A stretch of DNA of 13,460 bases from Pseudomonadota bacterium (GCA_023431205.1 JAEYXQ010000055.1:1-13460), one strand, 5' to 3'; shown: positions 1 through 6,231, counted from the stretch's first letter. The notes: generated by a model not told the origin, from the letters alone. Made by a program: numbers and translations.

Positions 1-95
1 ACGACAGCTTCGCCACCGAACTTCTTGACGCCGAGACGACGGCCGGCGGTATCACGACCGTTGCGGGAAGAACCGCCTGCTTTCTTGTGTGCCAT
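1..95 (-). CDS. rpmA: 50S ribosomal protein L27, N-terminal part (cut by window edge)
   Basis: This is the beginning of ribosomal protein L27, a component of the large subunit that sits near the peptidyl transferase centre. Reading leftwards from the ATG at 95, the protein begins MAHKKAGGSSRNGRDTAGRR and continues LGVKKFGGEAVV, which is the strongly conserved L27 N-terminus. About 31 residues are visible and the rest lies beyond the left edge. An AAGGAG ribosome binding site lies just upstream and overlaps the rplU stop codon, with 11 nt between the two genes. The rplU-rpmA order is the usual one in bacteria, so the two are cotranscribed. Identification is secure. Confidence 0.97.
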   Translation of the reverse strand, partial: MAHKKAGGSSRNGRDTAGRRLGVKKFGGEAV

Positions 96-106
96 TGTCT
101 AGCTCC

Positions 107-643
107 TTATTCCTGGTCGGCCTTGGGCGCGGCCTTCTTGGCCGGGGCCTTCTTCGCCGGCTTTTCAGCGGCGGTGTCGGCTTCGCCTTCGGTCTTCTTG
201 CTGGCCTTCTTCGGCGCAGCCTTGGCCTCGGTCGCCTCGGCGGCGTCAGCCTTCTTGGTGGTCTTCTTGGCCGGCGCAGCGTCGGTCACCGACTCGGTGG
301 CGGCGGTCTTGGCAGCGGCCTTGGTGGTCGGCTGGGCGCCGCCGGTCAGGATCTCGGTGATCCGGACGGTCGAGAGCAGCTGACGGTGGCCGTTGCGGCG
401 ACGCGAATTGTGGCGGCGGCGCTTCTTGAAGACGATGACGGTCTTCGACTTGCGGGTCTCGACCAGCTCGCCGGCAACCAGCGCGCCTTCCACCAGCGGC
501 GCACCGATGGTGTCGCCCACCATCAGCACCTGGTCGAAGGTCACCACGTCGCCAGCCTGGGCGTCGAGCTTTTCGATCTTGATGACGTCGTTGGCGGCGA
601 CCTTGTACTGCTTGCCGCCCGTCTTGATCACGGCGAATGTCAT
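107..643 (-). CDS. rplU: 50S ribosomal protein L21 with Ala/Lys-rich C-terminal extension
   Basis: Ribosomal protein L21 binds 23S rRNA in the large subunit. The 178-residue product starts MTFAVIKTGGKQYKVAAND, the typical L21 N-terminus, and carries the basic segment FKKRRRHNSRRRNGHRQ at about 72-88. The conserved fold ends near residue 102, close to the usual family length of about 103. Residues 103-178 form a low-complexity tail of Ala, Lys, Thr and Glu with KKA/KKT repeats, probably disordered. Such tails are known in alphaproteobacterial L21. The frame is open upstream to a GTG at 667, which would add eight residues (beginning MDSRPADY). I chose ATG 643 because it matches the conserved family start, although its SD (GGCGGA) is weak. 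It is followed by rpmA. Confidence 0.96.
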   Translation of the reverse strand: MTFAVIKTGGKQYKVAANDVIKIEKLDAQAGDVVTFDQVLMVGDTIGAPLVEGALVAGELVETRKSKTVIVFKKRRRHNSRRRNGHRQLLSTVRITEILTGGAQPTTKAAAKTAATESVTDAAPAKKTTKKADAAEATEAKAAPKKASKKTEGEADTAAEKPAKKAPAKKAAPKADQE

Positions 644-697
644 ATAGTCCGCCGGGCGGCTGTCCACCCGGTCCCTGGTTTGCCGCGCTCTGTGGCG

Positions 698-720
698 CCG
701 CGGGTTTCGCCCTCCCGCGG
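698..720. other. Perfect 7-bp hairpin in the rplU leader
   Basis: CCGCGGG (698-704) and CCCGCGG (714-720) form a perfect GC stem with a 9-nt loop, about 55 bp upstream of the rplU start. It falls in the region that should be the 5' leader of rplU-rpmA, so it could act on ribosomal protein expression. No leader family that I know is recognisable, and GC-rich hairpins also arise by chance in such DNA. The rest of the 644-874 gap holds no gene I can support, and I could not place a convincing rplU promoter. Confidence 0.3.
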
Positions 721-828
721 GCTTCGAAGTGTTATCCGGCCGAAAGAACCGGGGGCAGCCTCAAGCAGCGATGTTCAAAATGAAGGAGCGCGCCGGCAGG
801 ACCAGCGCGCAATCCGGGGGTGCTTATC

Positions 829-842
829 GGGGCAAAAGCCCC
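829..842 (-). terminator. Short GC hairpin after the MBL-fold gene, possible terminator
   Basis: GGGGC-AAAA-GCCCC forms a 5-bp stem with a 4-nt loop, 32 nt beyond the stop codon of the metallo-hydrolase gene in its reading direction. On the minus strand the loop is TTTT but no T-run follows the stem, so it is a weak candidate for an intrinsic terminator. Confidence 0.3.
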
Positions 843-874
843 AAGAGTCAAGGCCGCGCCGAGGGCGTCGCGGT

Positions 875-1639
875 TCAGCCCTGCCCGTTCGGGTACCAGT
901 TGCGGATGCGGACCTCCACCCCCTCCTCGACCATCGCCTCGAAGGCATCGAGGTCGCTGTCGCCATAGTGGTAGGGGTAGACGATCGCCGGCCGGAAGCT
1001 GTTCACCGCCTCCGCCGCCTGCTCCACCGTCATGGTGTAGGGCAGGTTCATCGGCAGGAAGGCGATGGCGATGTCGGTCAGCGCCAGCATCTCCGGGGTC
1101 GGCTCGGTGTCGCCCGCCACATAGACGCGCTTGTCAGCGAAGGTGACCACATAGCCATTGCCCACCCCATCGGGGTGAAACTGCAGCCGGTCTTCGGTGA
1201 CGTTGTAGGCCGCCACCGCCTCGACGGTGAAGCCGAGAAGATCGCCGGTCTCGCCATTGCCGATTGCCGTTGCCTGCGCCTTGAGTGCCTCGGGCAGCTT
1301 GTCGAACACCTCCTGCGAGGTGAGGATCGGCGCCGTGCCGGCAATCGCCTCGAGCGTTGCCACGTCGAAATGATCGCCGTGACCATGGGTGATCAGGATG
1401 GCCGAAGGCGGCGGCAGGTCGGCATAGGGCTCCGCGCCCCCGACGGGATCGAAATAGAAGACGCTGTCCCCGAACTGCAGCACCAGGCTCGCATGCTCGA
1501 CCGGATGGATGGAGAGCTCGCCCTCGGCAGTGCTCAAGCTGTCGGTCACCGCCTCACCCTCCTGCGCCAGCGCCGTCCAGGCGACCCCCGCCAGCGGCAG
1601 GCTCGCGAGGCCGGCGACCACGTGTCTGCGTCTCGTCAT
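875..1639 (-). CDS. Exported metallo-beta-lactamase-fold hydrolase (COG2220-like)
   Basis: A 254-residue protein of the metallo-beta-lactamase superfamily, a fold that binds one or two metal ions and usually hydrolyses esters, phosphoesters or lactones. The substrate here is unknown. The metal motif is H85-G-H87-G-D89-H90 (in ILITHGHGDHFD). A later VYVAGDTE provides the second-metal Asp, and a YPYHYGD segment near the C-terminus supplies a further His. The N-terminus has a twin-arginine-like signal (MTRRRHVVAG, then a hydrophobic stretch ending WTALA at residue 25), so export by Tat to the periplasm is likely. I chose ATG 1639 because the signal begins there and a GGGGAG ribosome binding site stands at good spacing. 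The longer open frame to 1879 would run into the tRNA gene on the other strand. It is divergent from tRNA-Ser and has no evident tie to the hpa genes. Confidence 0.85.
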   Translation of the reverse strand: MTRRRHVVAGLASLPLAGVAWTALAQEGEAVTDSLSTAEGELSIHPVEHASLVLQFGDSVFYFDPVGGAEPYADLPPPSAILITHGHGDHFDVATLEAIAGTAPILTSQEVFDKLPEALKAQATAIGNGETGDLLGFTVEAVAAYNVTEDRLQFHPDGVGNGYVVTFADKRVYVAGDTEPTPEMLALTDIAIAFLPMNLPYTMTVEQAAEAVNSFRPAIVYPYHYGDSDLDAFEAMVEEGVEVRIRNWYPNGQG

Positions 1640-1772
1640 CGATTTTCTCCCCAGCACTGCACCCGTTGCGCTGCCGGTAACGAAACGCAGGCAAAACCTC
1701 CCGGGTTTGCAGCACACGGCAACGTGAGGCGAGCCATTCCGGCGTTGCATAGAACGCCACCTAACAAGGGTG

Positions 1773-1801
1773 TTGCGACCCTCGAAATGCTGTGCGATAA
1801 G
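1773..1801 (+). promoter_or_regulatory. Predicted sigma-70 promoter of tRNA-Ser
   Basis: TTGCGA (1773-1778), a 17-nt spacer and GATAAG (1796-1801) each match the sigma-70 consensus at 4 of 6 positions. The pair lies about 45 bp upstream of the mature tRNA. Transcription would begin near 1808, giving a 5' leader of roughly 40 nt to be removed by RNase P. This is a prediction from pattern only. Confidence 0.45.
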
Positions 1802-1846
1802 CCCGCCCGTCGACCAGCGGCGCCCGCCGCGCCGGCCCGATCTCGC

Positions 1847-1936
1847 GGAGAGATGGCAGAGTGGTTGAATGCACCGCACTCGAAATGCGGCATAGGTGCA
1901 AGCCTATCGGGGGTTCGAATCCCTCTCTCTCCGCCA
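1847..1936 (+). tRNA. tRNA-Ser (anticodon CGA)
   Basis: A complete class II tRNA of 90 nt that reads the serine codon UCG. The acceptor stem is GGAGAGA (1847-1853) with TCTCTCC (1926-1932), followed by discriminator G and an encoded CCA (1934-1936). The anticodon stem is CCGCA/TGCGG around the loop CTCGAAA, placing anticodon CGA at 1881-1883. The long variable arm typical of tRNA-Ser is present, with stem ATAGG/CCTAT at 1892-1907. The T arm has the loop TTCGAAT at 1914-1920. Every arm pairs, so the gene looks functional. Confidence 0.97.
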
Positions 1937-2145
1937 CTTCCGTACCTGAGCTGCGGACGCACTGAAGAACCCGGAAATCAAGGACTTCGAGACGCCTCTC
2001 TGGTACAAAGAGGTTGTATAAATGGTCCTGGCTATCCCCCACCCCCTGGGCACCCTGAGACTGGCGTCTACTTCGCCGGAACGTGCTCGAGGCAGTGCTG
2101 CTAGACGCAACAGCTCGGCTGTTGCATCCGCGTCGGCTGTGATCG
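1937..2145. other. Intergenic stretch between tRNA-Ser and hpaR, no gene seen
   Basis: I see no convincing gene here. The only clear structure is a perfect 7-bp inverted repeat, GCAACAG (2107-2113) with CTGTTGC (2119-2125) and a 5-nt loop. It lies about 20 bp beyond the hpaR stop codon, where a terminator for hpaR would be expected, but no T-run follows in either direction. A weaker 5-bp pairing (CCTCT at 1995-1999 with AGAGG at 2009-2013) lies downstream of the tRNA. I found no copy of the tRNA 3' end elsewhere in the window, so there is no sign of an attachment site pair. Confidence 0.4.
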
Positions 2146-2610
2146 TCAACTTTCCGAACCACGCAATTCGGCAAGCTCGGCGACCTCGTTCAAGAGCTTT
2201 TGCAGCGCCCGCATGCGCTCCGAATCAATTGCCAAGGACAGGCGCCCGTAGATGCGCTGCATCTCGGGCAGAGCTTCCAGCATGAACTCACGGCCAAGAG
2301 GAGAGATGGAGATCAACACGCGCCGGCCGTCCGTCGGGTGACGCGCGATTGCGATCAGTCCGCGCTCCTCAAGCACCTTGATCATGCGGGTGAGGCTTGG
2401 GGCCATCACGGCTGACACCTGCGCCAGCTCCAGGGCTTCCATTTCGCCGCCTTCATAGAGGCTACGCAAGACGCGCCACTGCGTCTCGGAAACGCCGCGG
2501 GCGCTGAGCATCGGGCGGAAATGCTGCATCAGTGCTTCGCGCGTGCGCAGCAGCTGGATGGTCAGCGATTCCTGCTCTGCGGGTGCGTGCCCCTGGTGTT
2601 CGTGAGTCAA
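2146..2610 (-). CDS. hpaR: MarR-family repressor of the homoprotocatechuate operon (HpaR)
   Basis: A MarR-type winged-helix repressor of the HpaR family, which represses the homoprotocatechuate operon and is released by the aromatic substrates. The stretch SLTIQLLRTREALMQHFRPM closely parallels the N-terminal region of E. coli HpaR. The motif ETQWRVLRSL and the wing ARHPTDGRRVLISISPLG are typical of MarR proteins. The start is uncertain. The frame runs to an ATG at 2691 (181 aa), but that ATG lies inside the palindromic operator and has no SD. The TTG at 2610 has a GAGAGGGG sequence upstream and gives 154 aa, close to the family length, so I favour it. The gene is divergent from the importer and catabolic operon, the standard layout for a local repressor. 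Confidence 0.88.
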   Translation of the reverse strand: MTHEHQGHAPAEQESLTIQLLRTREALMQHFRPMLSARGVSETQWRVLRSLYEGGEMEALELAQVSAVMAPSLTRMIKVLEERGLIAIARHPTDGRRVLISISPLGREFMLEALPEMQRIYGRLSLAIDSERMRALQKLLNEVAELAELRGSES

Positions 2611-2672
2611 TCGGCCCCTCTCATCCTGACCGCTGCCGCTGATACGGGCCGGCAGCCAGACGCGCAAGCGTA

Positions 2673-2702
2673 TTGACAGCTCGTCCGACATATACTTAAC
2701 GT
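2673..2702 (+). promoter_or_regulatory. Predicted promoter of the importer-hpa operon
   Basis: TTGACA at 2673-2678 is a perfect -35 consensus on the plus strand. A -10 would fall at 2696-2701 (TTAACG, 17-nt spacer) or 2697-2702 (TAACGT, 18-nt spacer). Both are poor -10 hexamers but correctly placed, and both lie within the palindrome at 2690-2713. Repressor binding there would directly block RNA polymerase. The leader to the binding-protein start would be about 70 nt. Confidence 0.5.
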
Positions 2703-2713
2703 GTTAAGCATAT
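2690..2713. promoter_or_regulatory. Palindromic operator, probable HpaR binding site
   Basis: The half-sites ATATACTTAAC (2690-2700) and GTTAAGCATAT (2703-2713) are separated by GT and match as an inverted repeat at 10 of 11 positions. The core CTTAAC-GT-GTTAAG is perfect. Size and symmetry fit a MarR-family dimer site. It lies in the only divergent promoter region of the cluster, and I did not find a second copy in the window. The AT-rich site stands out from its GC-rich surroundings. Binding by HpaR is inferred from position. Confidence 0.7.
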
Positions 2714-2729
2714 CGCTGGCGATGGTCAA
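2701..2729 (-). promoter_or_regulatory. hpaR: Predicted hpaR promoter
   Basis: On the minus strand, TTGACC (2729-2724) and TAACAC (2706-2701) are separated by 17 nt. The -10 lies inside the operator, so HpaR would repress its own gene as well as the rightward operon. The predicted start of transcription, near 2694, is almost on the ATG at 2691. That ATG could therefore only be used as a leaderless start, whereas the TTG at 2610 would have a leader of about 80 nt. Confidence 0.4.
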
Positions 2730-2779
2730 CCGCAACGCGGCGATAGAGGCAAGACGCGCCAAGCGCGATCGGAGGAATA

Positions 2780-3742
2780 ATGAAAATCACGCTCAAATCC
2801 CTGCTCGGCGGGGTGACCGTGGCTACCCTTGCAACCGTGTCGGTCCTGGCGCAGGACGCCGGCAATCTGACCCTCGGCTTCCCGGGCGGCGTCGGTCCTA
2901 CCGACATCCCGGCCATCCTGGCGCTCGAGGACCTGAAGGCCCAGGGCTGGACCACGAACTACATCGAGTTCGACTCGCCCGACATCCAGACGCAGGCGCT
3001 GCTCAATGGCGACATCCAGGTCGCCTCCATGGGTCCCGCCACCGTGTTCGCCGCCAACATTGCCGGCGCCGACCTGCGTATCGTGTCGAACAACAACAGC
3101 ATCGACTTCATCGTGCTGGCCAAGACGGGCATCGCAGAGTGTTCTGACCTCGATGGCGAGATCGTCGCCTATCACTCCACCGGCAGCACCACCACCGCGC
3201 ATCTCTACCGCTACATCGCCGACAACTGCCCCGACATCACCCCGAACTACATGGTGCTTTCGGGTTCGGCCAACCGCGCAGCCGCTCTGCTGAACGGCCA
3301 GATCGCCGGCACCATCGTGCGCATGGAAGACTGGATCGCCGCGACCGGCGGCGAAGACGAGCGCGCCAAGATCCTGGCCCTGCTGGCGGAAACGCAGTCG
3401 ACCCTGCTGACCCAGACCATCGTCGTCAGCGCCAAGAACGTTGAAGCCGAGCGCGGCGAGATCGAAGCCTTTGTGGACGCCCTGCATGGTCAGTTCGCTA
3501 AGGTCTATGAAGACCCGGCAGCCTATGCCGAACTCGCCGCTCCGTATCTTGACGGTGCAAGCGTCGAGACGGTTTCGGCCGTCTATGGCGCCCTGGTCGA
3601 AGCTGAGCTCTTCCCCAAGGAAAAGGCTCTTAGCCCTGACCAGATCGCAGACACCATCGCCTTCTACGAAGAAGCCGGCCGCGCCGAGCCGGGCGCGCTG
3701 ACGCCGGAAGGCGTTGCCGACTTCACGCTCGCGGATAGGTAA
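2780..3742 (+). CDS. ABC transporter substrate-binding protein, NitT/TauT (NMT1/THI5-like) type
   Basis: The periplasmic solute receptor of the importer that heads the hpa operon, 320 aa. It has a Sec-type signal peptide (MKITLKSLLGG, hydrophobic core, likely cleavage after VSVLA near residue 24). The mature protein has the layout of the nitrate/taurine/sulfonate and THI5-like binding proteins: an LGFPGGVGPTDIPAI opening, then QTQALLNGDIQVASMGPA and HSTGSTTTAHLYRYI. Two cysteines (121 and 150) could form a disulphide. The ATG at 2780 follows a strong GGAGG at 2771-2775. The substrate is not shown by the sequence. Operon context suggests a hydroxyphenylacetate-type or related aromatic acid, but that is inference, since family members bind very different ligands. 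The gene ends 4 nt before the first permease gene. Confidence 0.88.
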   Translation: MKITLKSLLGGVTVATLATVSVLAQDAGNLTLGFPGGVGPTDIPAILALEDLKAQGWTTNYIEFDSPDIQTQALLNGDIQVASMGPATVFAANIAGADLRIVSNNNSIDFIVLAKTGIAECSDLDGEIVAYHSTGSTTTAHLYRYIADNCPDITPNYMVLSGSANRAAALLNGQIAGTIVRMEDWIAATGGEDERAKILALLAETQSTLLTQTIVVSAKNVEAERGEIEAFVDALHGQFAKVYEDPAAYAELAAPYLDGASVETVSAVYGALVEAELFPKEKALSPDQIADTIAFYEEAGRAEPGALTPEGVADFTLADR

Positions 3743-3746
3743 TACA

Positions 3747-4577
3747 ATGGCGGGTTCGATCTCTCCGGCGGCGGGTACCGGACCCGCCGCCTCCGGCAAG
3801 CCGATTGCCATCCTCAATCTGCGCAAGGATCTCACCGGGCCGCAGGCCCTGCTGGTCCGCATCCTGGCGCTGGTGGCATTTGCCGTTCTCTGGCAGTTCG
3901 CGGCGGCGGCTGCGGACTCCATCCTCATCCCCACCTTCACCGAGACCATGGTGGCCATCTACGAGACGGCCTTCGTGACCGGCGAAATCTGGCCGGCCCT
4001 GTGGGTCAGCAATTTGCCGCTGATCATCGGCTTTGCCGTGAGTGTCCTGATATCCGTGCCGCTTGGGCTTGCCATGGCACGGTGGAAGGCGATCGATGCC
4101 GCCATGAGCCCGGTGATTGCCCTGGCACTGGCTCTGCCGATCGCGCCGCTGATCCCCGTTGTTCTGGTTGCACTGGGCATGGGCATGACGCCCAAGGTCG
4201 TCATCATCGTCCTGTTCTCGTGGGTCTTCATCGCCACCAATGTGCGAGCCGGTGCCCGCCGGGTGGAAAAGAGCCTGGTGGAAATGGCGCAGAGCTATGG
4301 CGCAAACGAAGGCCAGGTCTGGTGGCGCATCCTGATCCCCGGCGCCATTCCTGCGGTGTTTGCCGGCCTGCGTATCGGCCTGGGCCGCGCCTTTGCCGGC
4401 ATGGTGATCGTCGAACTGATCATGCTGCCGGTCGGCATCGGCGCGCTGCTGCTGGACTATCGCGGCGATTTCAAAGCCGGACTGCTCTACGCCACCACCA
4501 TTCTCGTCATGGTCGAGGCCGTCATCCTTGCGCTGCTGATGCAGGCGCTGGAACGCCGCCTCATTCACTGGAAATAA
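3747..4577 (+). CDS. ABC transporter permease 1 (TauC/SsuC type)
   Basis: An inner-membrane permease of the binding-protein-dependent transport family, 276 aa with about six hydrophobic segments, for example LLVRILALVAFAVLWQFAAA and PLIIGFAVSVLISVPLGLA. The cytoplasmic EAA loop that contacts the ATPase is clear at about residues 179-209 (EMAQSYGANEGQVWWRILIP, then a glycine-rich GLRIGLGRAF). An in-frame ATG at 3714 lies inside the binding-protein gene. I chose ATG 3747, four nt after that gene's stop, where the typical Ala/Gly-rich cytoplasmic N-terminus begins. It probably pairs with the second permease at 5358-6155, as the two are clearly related but not identical. Confidence 0.9.
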   Translation: MAGSISPAAGTGPAASGKPIAILNLRKDLTGPQALLVRILALVAFAVLWQFAAAAADSILIPTFTETMVAIYETAFVTGEIWPALWVSNLPLIIGFAVSVLISVPLGLAMARWKAIDAAMSPVIALALALPIAPLIPVVLVALGMGMTPKVVIIVLFSWVFIATNVRAGARRVEKSLVEMAQSYGANEGQVWWRILIPGAIPAVFAGLRIGLGRAFAGMVIVELIMLPVGIGALLLDYRGDFKAGLLYATTILVMVEAVILALLMQALERRLIHWK

Positions 4578-4578
4578 C

Positions 4579-5361
4579 ATGTCCATCATCTCCGTCTCCG
4601 ACCTGACTCACCAGTATGCCGTCGAAGGCCGCGAAAAGACGCTGGCGCTGTCGAACGTCAATCTCGAGATCAAGAAGAACGAATTCGTCACCCTGCTCGG
4701 CCCTTCGGGCTGCGGCAAGACCACGCTGATGCGCGCCATCGGTGGTCTCGTCACCCCCACCCAGGGCACGATCACCGTCAACGGCAAGAAGGTCGACGGT
4801 CCCAACCAGGACAGTGCCATCGTGTTTCAGAGCTTTGCTCTGATGCCTTGGGCAAGCGTGCTGCAGAACGTGACCTTCGGCCTCGAAATGCGCGGCGCCG
4901 GCAACAAGGCCGAGCGCGAGGAAAAGGCCCGCGCGGCGATTGCCCAGGTCGGCCTCAAGGGGTTCGAGAACAAGCTCCCCAAGGAACTCTCGGGTGGCAT
5001 GCAGCAGCGCGTCGGCCTTGCCCGGGCACTGGTGGTCTCCACGCCGGTCCTGCTGATGGACGAGCCGTTCGGTGCTCTCGACCAGCAGACCCGCCGCTAC
5101 ATGCAGGAAGAGCTGCTGCGCATCTGGCAGGAAGACCAGCGCACGGTGGTCTTCGTGACCCATGACATGGAAGAGGCCATCATGCTGGCTGACAAGGTGG
5201 TGCTGATGTCGGCCCGCCCGGGTCGCATCGAGGAAGTCATCGACGTGACCTTCCCCCGGCCGCGTGATCCGGACGCCGTCGAGCGGCTGCCCGAATTCGT
5301 GGAACTCAAGGAGCATCTCTGGCACCGGCTGCGGCAGGCGCACGAGCTGAACGCGGCATGA
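4579..5361 (+). CDS. ABC transporter ATP-binding protein (TauB/SsuB type)
   Basis: The cytoplasmic ATPase that powers the importer, 260 aa, standard length for the NitT/TauT class. All nucleotide-binding motifs are intact: Walker A GPSGCGKTT (residues 41-49), Q-loop FQSFALMPW, signature LSGGMQQR, Walker B LLMDEPFGALD and the H-loop THD. The C-terminal segment ARPGRIEEVIDVTFPRPRD is characteristic of the nitrate/sulfonate/taurine subfamily. It starts one nt after the permease 1 stop with only a weak GGAAA upstream, so translation is probably coupled. Its stop overlaps the start of permease 2 (ATGA). Confidence 0.93.
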   Translation: MSIISVSDLTHQYAVEGREKTLALSNVNLEIKKNEFVTLLGPSGCGKTTLMRAIGGLVTPTQGTITVNGKKVDGPNQDSAIVFQSFALMPWASVLQNVTFGLEMRGAGNKAEREEKARAAIAQVGLKGFENKLPKELSGGMQQRVGLARALVVSTPVLLMDEPFGALDQQTRRYMQEELLRIWQEDQRTVVFVTHDMEEAIMLADKVVLMSARPGRIEEVIDVTFPRPRDPDAVERLPEFVELKEHLWHRLRQAHELNAA

Positions 5362-6155
5362 CCATGAGCACTCTGGCAATTCCGGGCGAGAGTCCTACGG
5401 CCGGCGCCGTCCGGTTCGTGCGCAACATCACCATGAACTGGATGGGCATGGTAGCCATTGCCCTGATCTGGGAACTGGCCGGCCAGATCTTCCAGCAACC
5501 CTGGCTGCCGCCGCTGTCCAGCGTGCTGGGGCGCATGGTGCAGCTGTTCACCACGGGCGGGCTGTCACAGCACCTGGTGGCCAGTCTCTCCTCTCTGGCC
5601 ATTGGCTTTGCCATCGCACTGGTCATCGGCCTGGTGGTCGGCGTGTTGATGGGCCTCTTCAACTGGATCTACACGGCGCTCGACGTCTACGTGAACGCCA
5701 TGCTGTTCACGCCGGGCCTGATCTTTGCCCCGATCCTGTTCGCGATCTTCGGTCTGTCCGACGCGACCCGGATCAGCGTGGTGGTGATCTATGCGGTGTT
5801 CATCATCATCATCAACACCGCTGCCGCCGTGCGCAATGTCGACCGGCCACTGATCGAGATGGCTGCGTCCTATGGCGCAAACCGCACCACGACGGTGTTC
5901 CGCATCGTCCTGCCCGACGCCTTCCCGCTGATCATCGCGGGGCTGCGCATGGGTGTCGGCCGTGCCGTCAAGGGCATGGTCAACGGCGAGATGTTCATCG
6001 CGCTGATCGGCATCGGCGGACAGGCGGCCCGTTTCGGCAAGCAGTTCGACTTCACGTCGGTCTGGGCCATCTCGGTGTTCATCATGATCCTGGCTGTCAT
6101 CATCAATCAGGTCGTGACGTGGATCGAAAAGCGCCTCACCGCCTGGGTGGACTGA
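5358..6155 (+). CDS. ABC transporter permease 2 (TauC/SsuC type)
   Basis: The second inner-membrane permease, 265 aa, with about six hydrophobic segments such as LAIGFAIALVIGLVVGVLMG and ISVVVIYAVFIIIINTAA. The EAA loop is at about residues 167-197 (EMAASYGANRTTTVFRIVLP, then GLRMGVGRAV). It resembles permease 1 in this loop but differs elsewhere, pointing to a heterodimeric pore. I used the ATG at 5358, which overlaps the ATPase stop by four nt. An ATG at 5364 is nearly as good. It is the last importer gene before the hairpin-containing gap that leads into hpaF. Confidence 0.9.
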   Translation: MTMSTLAIPGESPTAGAVRFVRNITMNWMGMVAIALIWELAGQIFQQPWLPPLSSVLGRMVQLFTTGGLSQHLVASLSSLAIGFAIALVIGLVVGVLMGLFNWIYTALDVYVNAMLFTPGLIFAPILFAIFGLSDATRISVVVIYAVFIIIINTAAAVRNVDRPLIEMAASYGANRTTTVFRIVLPDAFPLIIAGLRMGVGRAVKGMVNGEMFIALIGIGGQAARFGKQFDFTSVWAISVFIMILAVIINQVVTWIEKRLTAWVD

Positions 6156-6163
6156 CCGCCAGC

Positions 6164-6195
6164 CGAAGGAGCGCCGGTCCCCGGGCGCTCCTTCG
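6164..6195 (+). terminator. Perfect 12-bp hairpin between importer and catabolic genes
   Basis: CGAAGGAGCGCC (6164-6175) and GGCGCTCCTTCG (6184-6195) pair without mismatch around an 8-nt loop. The structure starts 9 nt after the permease 2 stop and ends 36 nt before hpaF. There is no real T-run after it (CTCCCAAGTTT), so full termination is doubtful. It could act as a partial terminator or as an mRNA-processing or 3'-protecting element that sets importer and enzyme levels separately. Confidence 0.55.
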
Positions 6196-6231
6196 CTCCC
6201 AAGTTTAAGACTTTCTGAACGGAGCGGAACC

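Noticed and set aside
644..874. Possible small RNA or gene in the rplU upstream region
   Set aside because: Open frames there (for example 775-966 minus) are antisense-like, Arg-rich and lack an SD. Only hairpins could be supported.
1847..1936. tRNA-Ser as the attachment site of an integrative element
   Set aside because: No second copy of the tRNA 3' end and no integrase are in the window, so it is kept only as a weak question.
89..2104. 671-aa plus-strand open frame across rplU and the MBL-fold gene
   Set aside because: It is antisense to two well-supported genes and runs through the tRNA. Its composition (Arg, Gly, Leu and His rich, no motif) is that of a shadow frame in GC-rich DNA.
2726..3958. 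410-aa minus-strand open frame opposite the binding-protein gene
   Set aside because: No recognisable domain. It covers the antisense of a clear NMT1-like protein with signal peptide and SD, and its apparent length comes from third-position GC bias.
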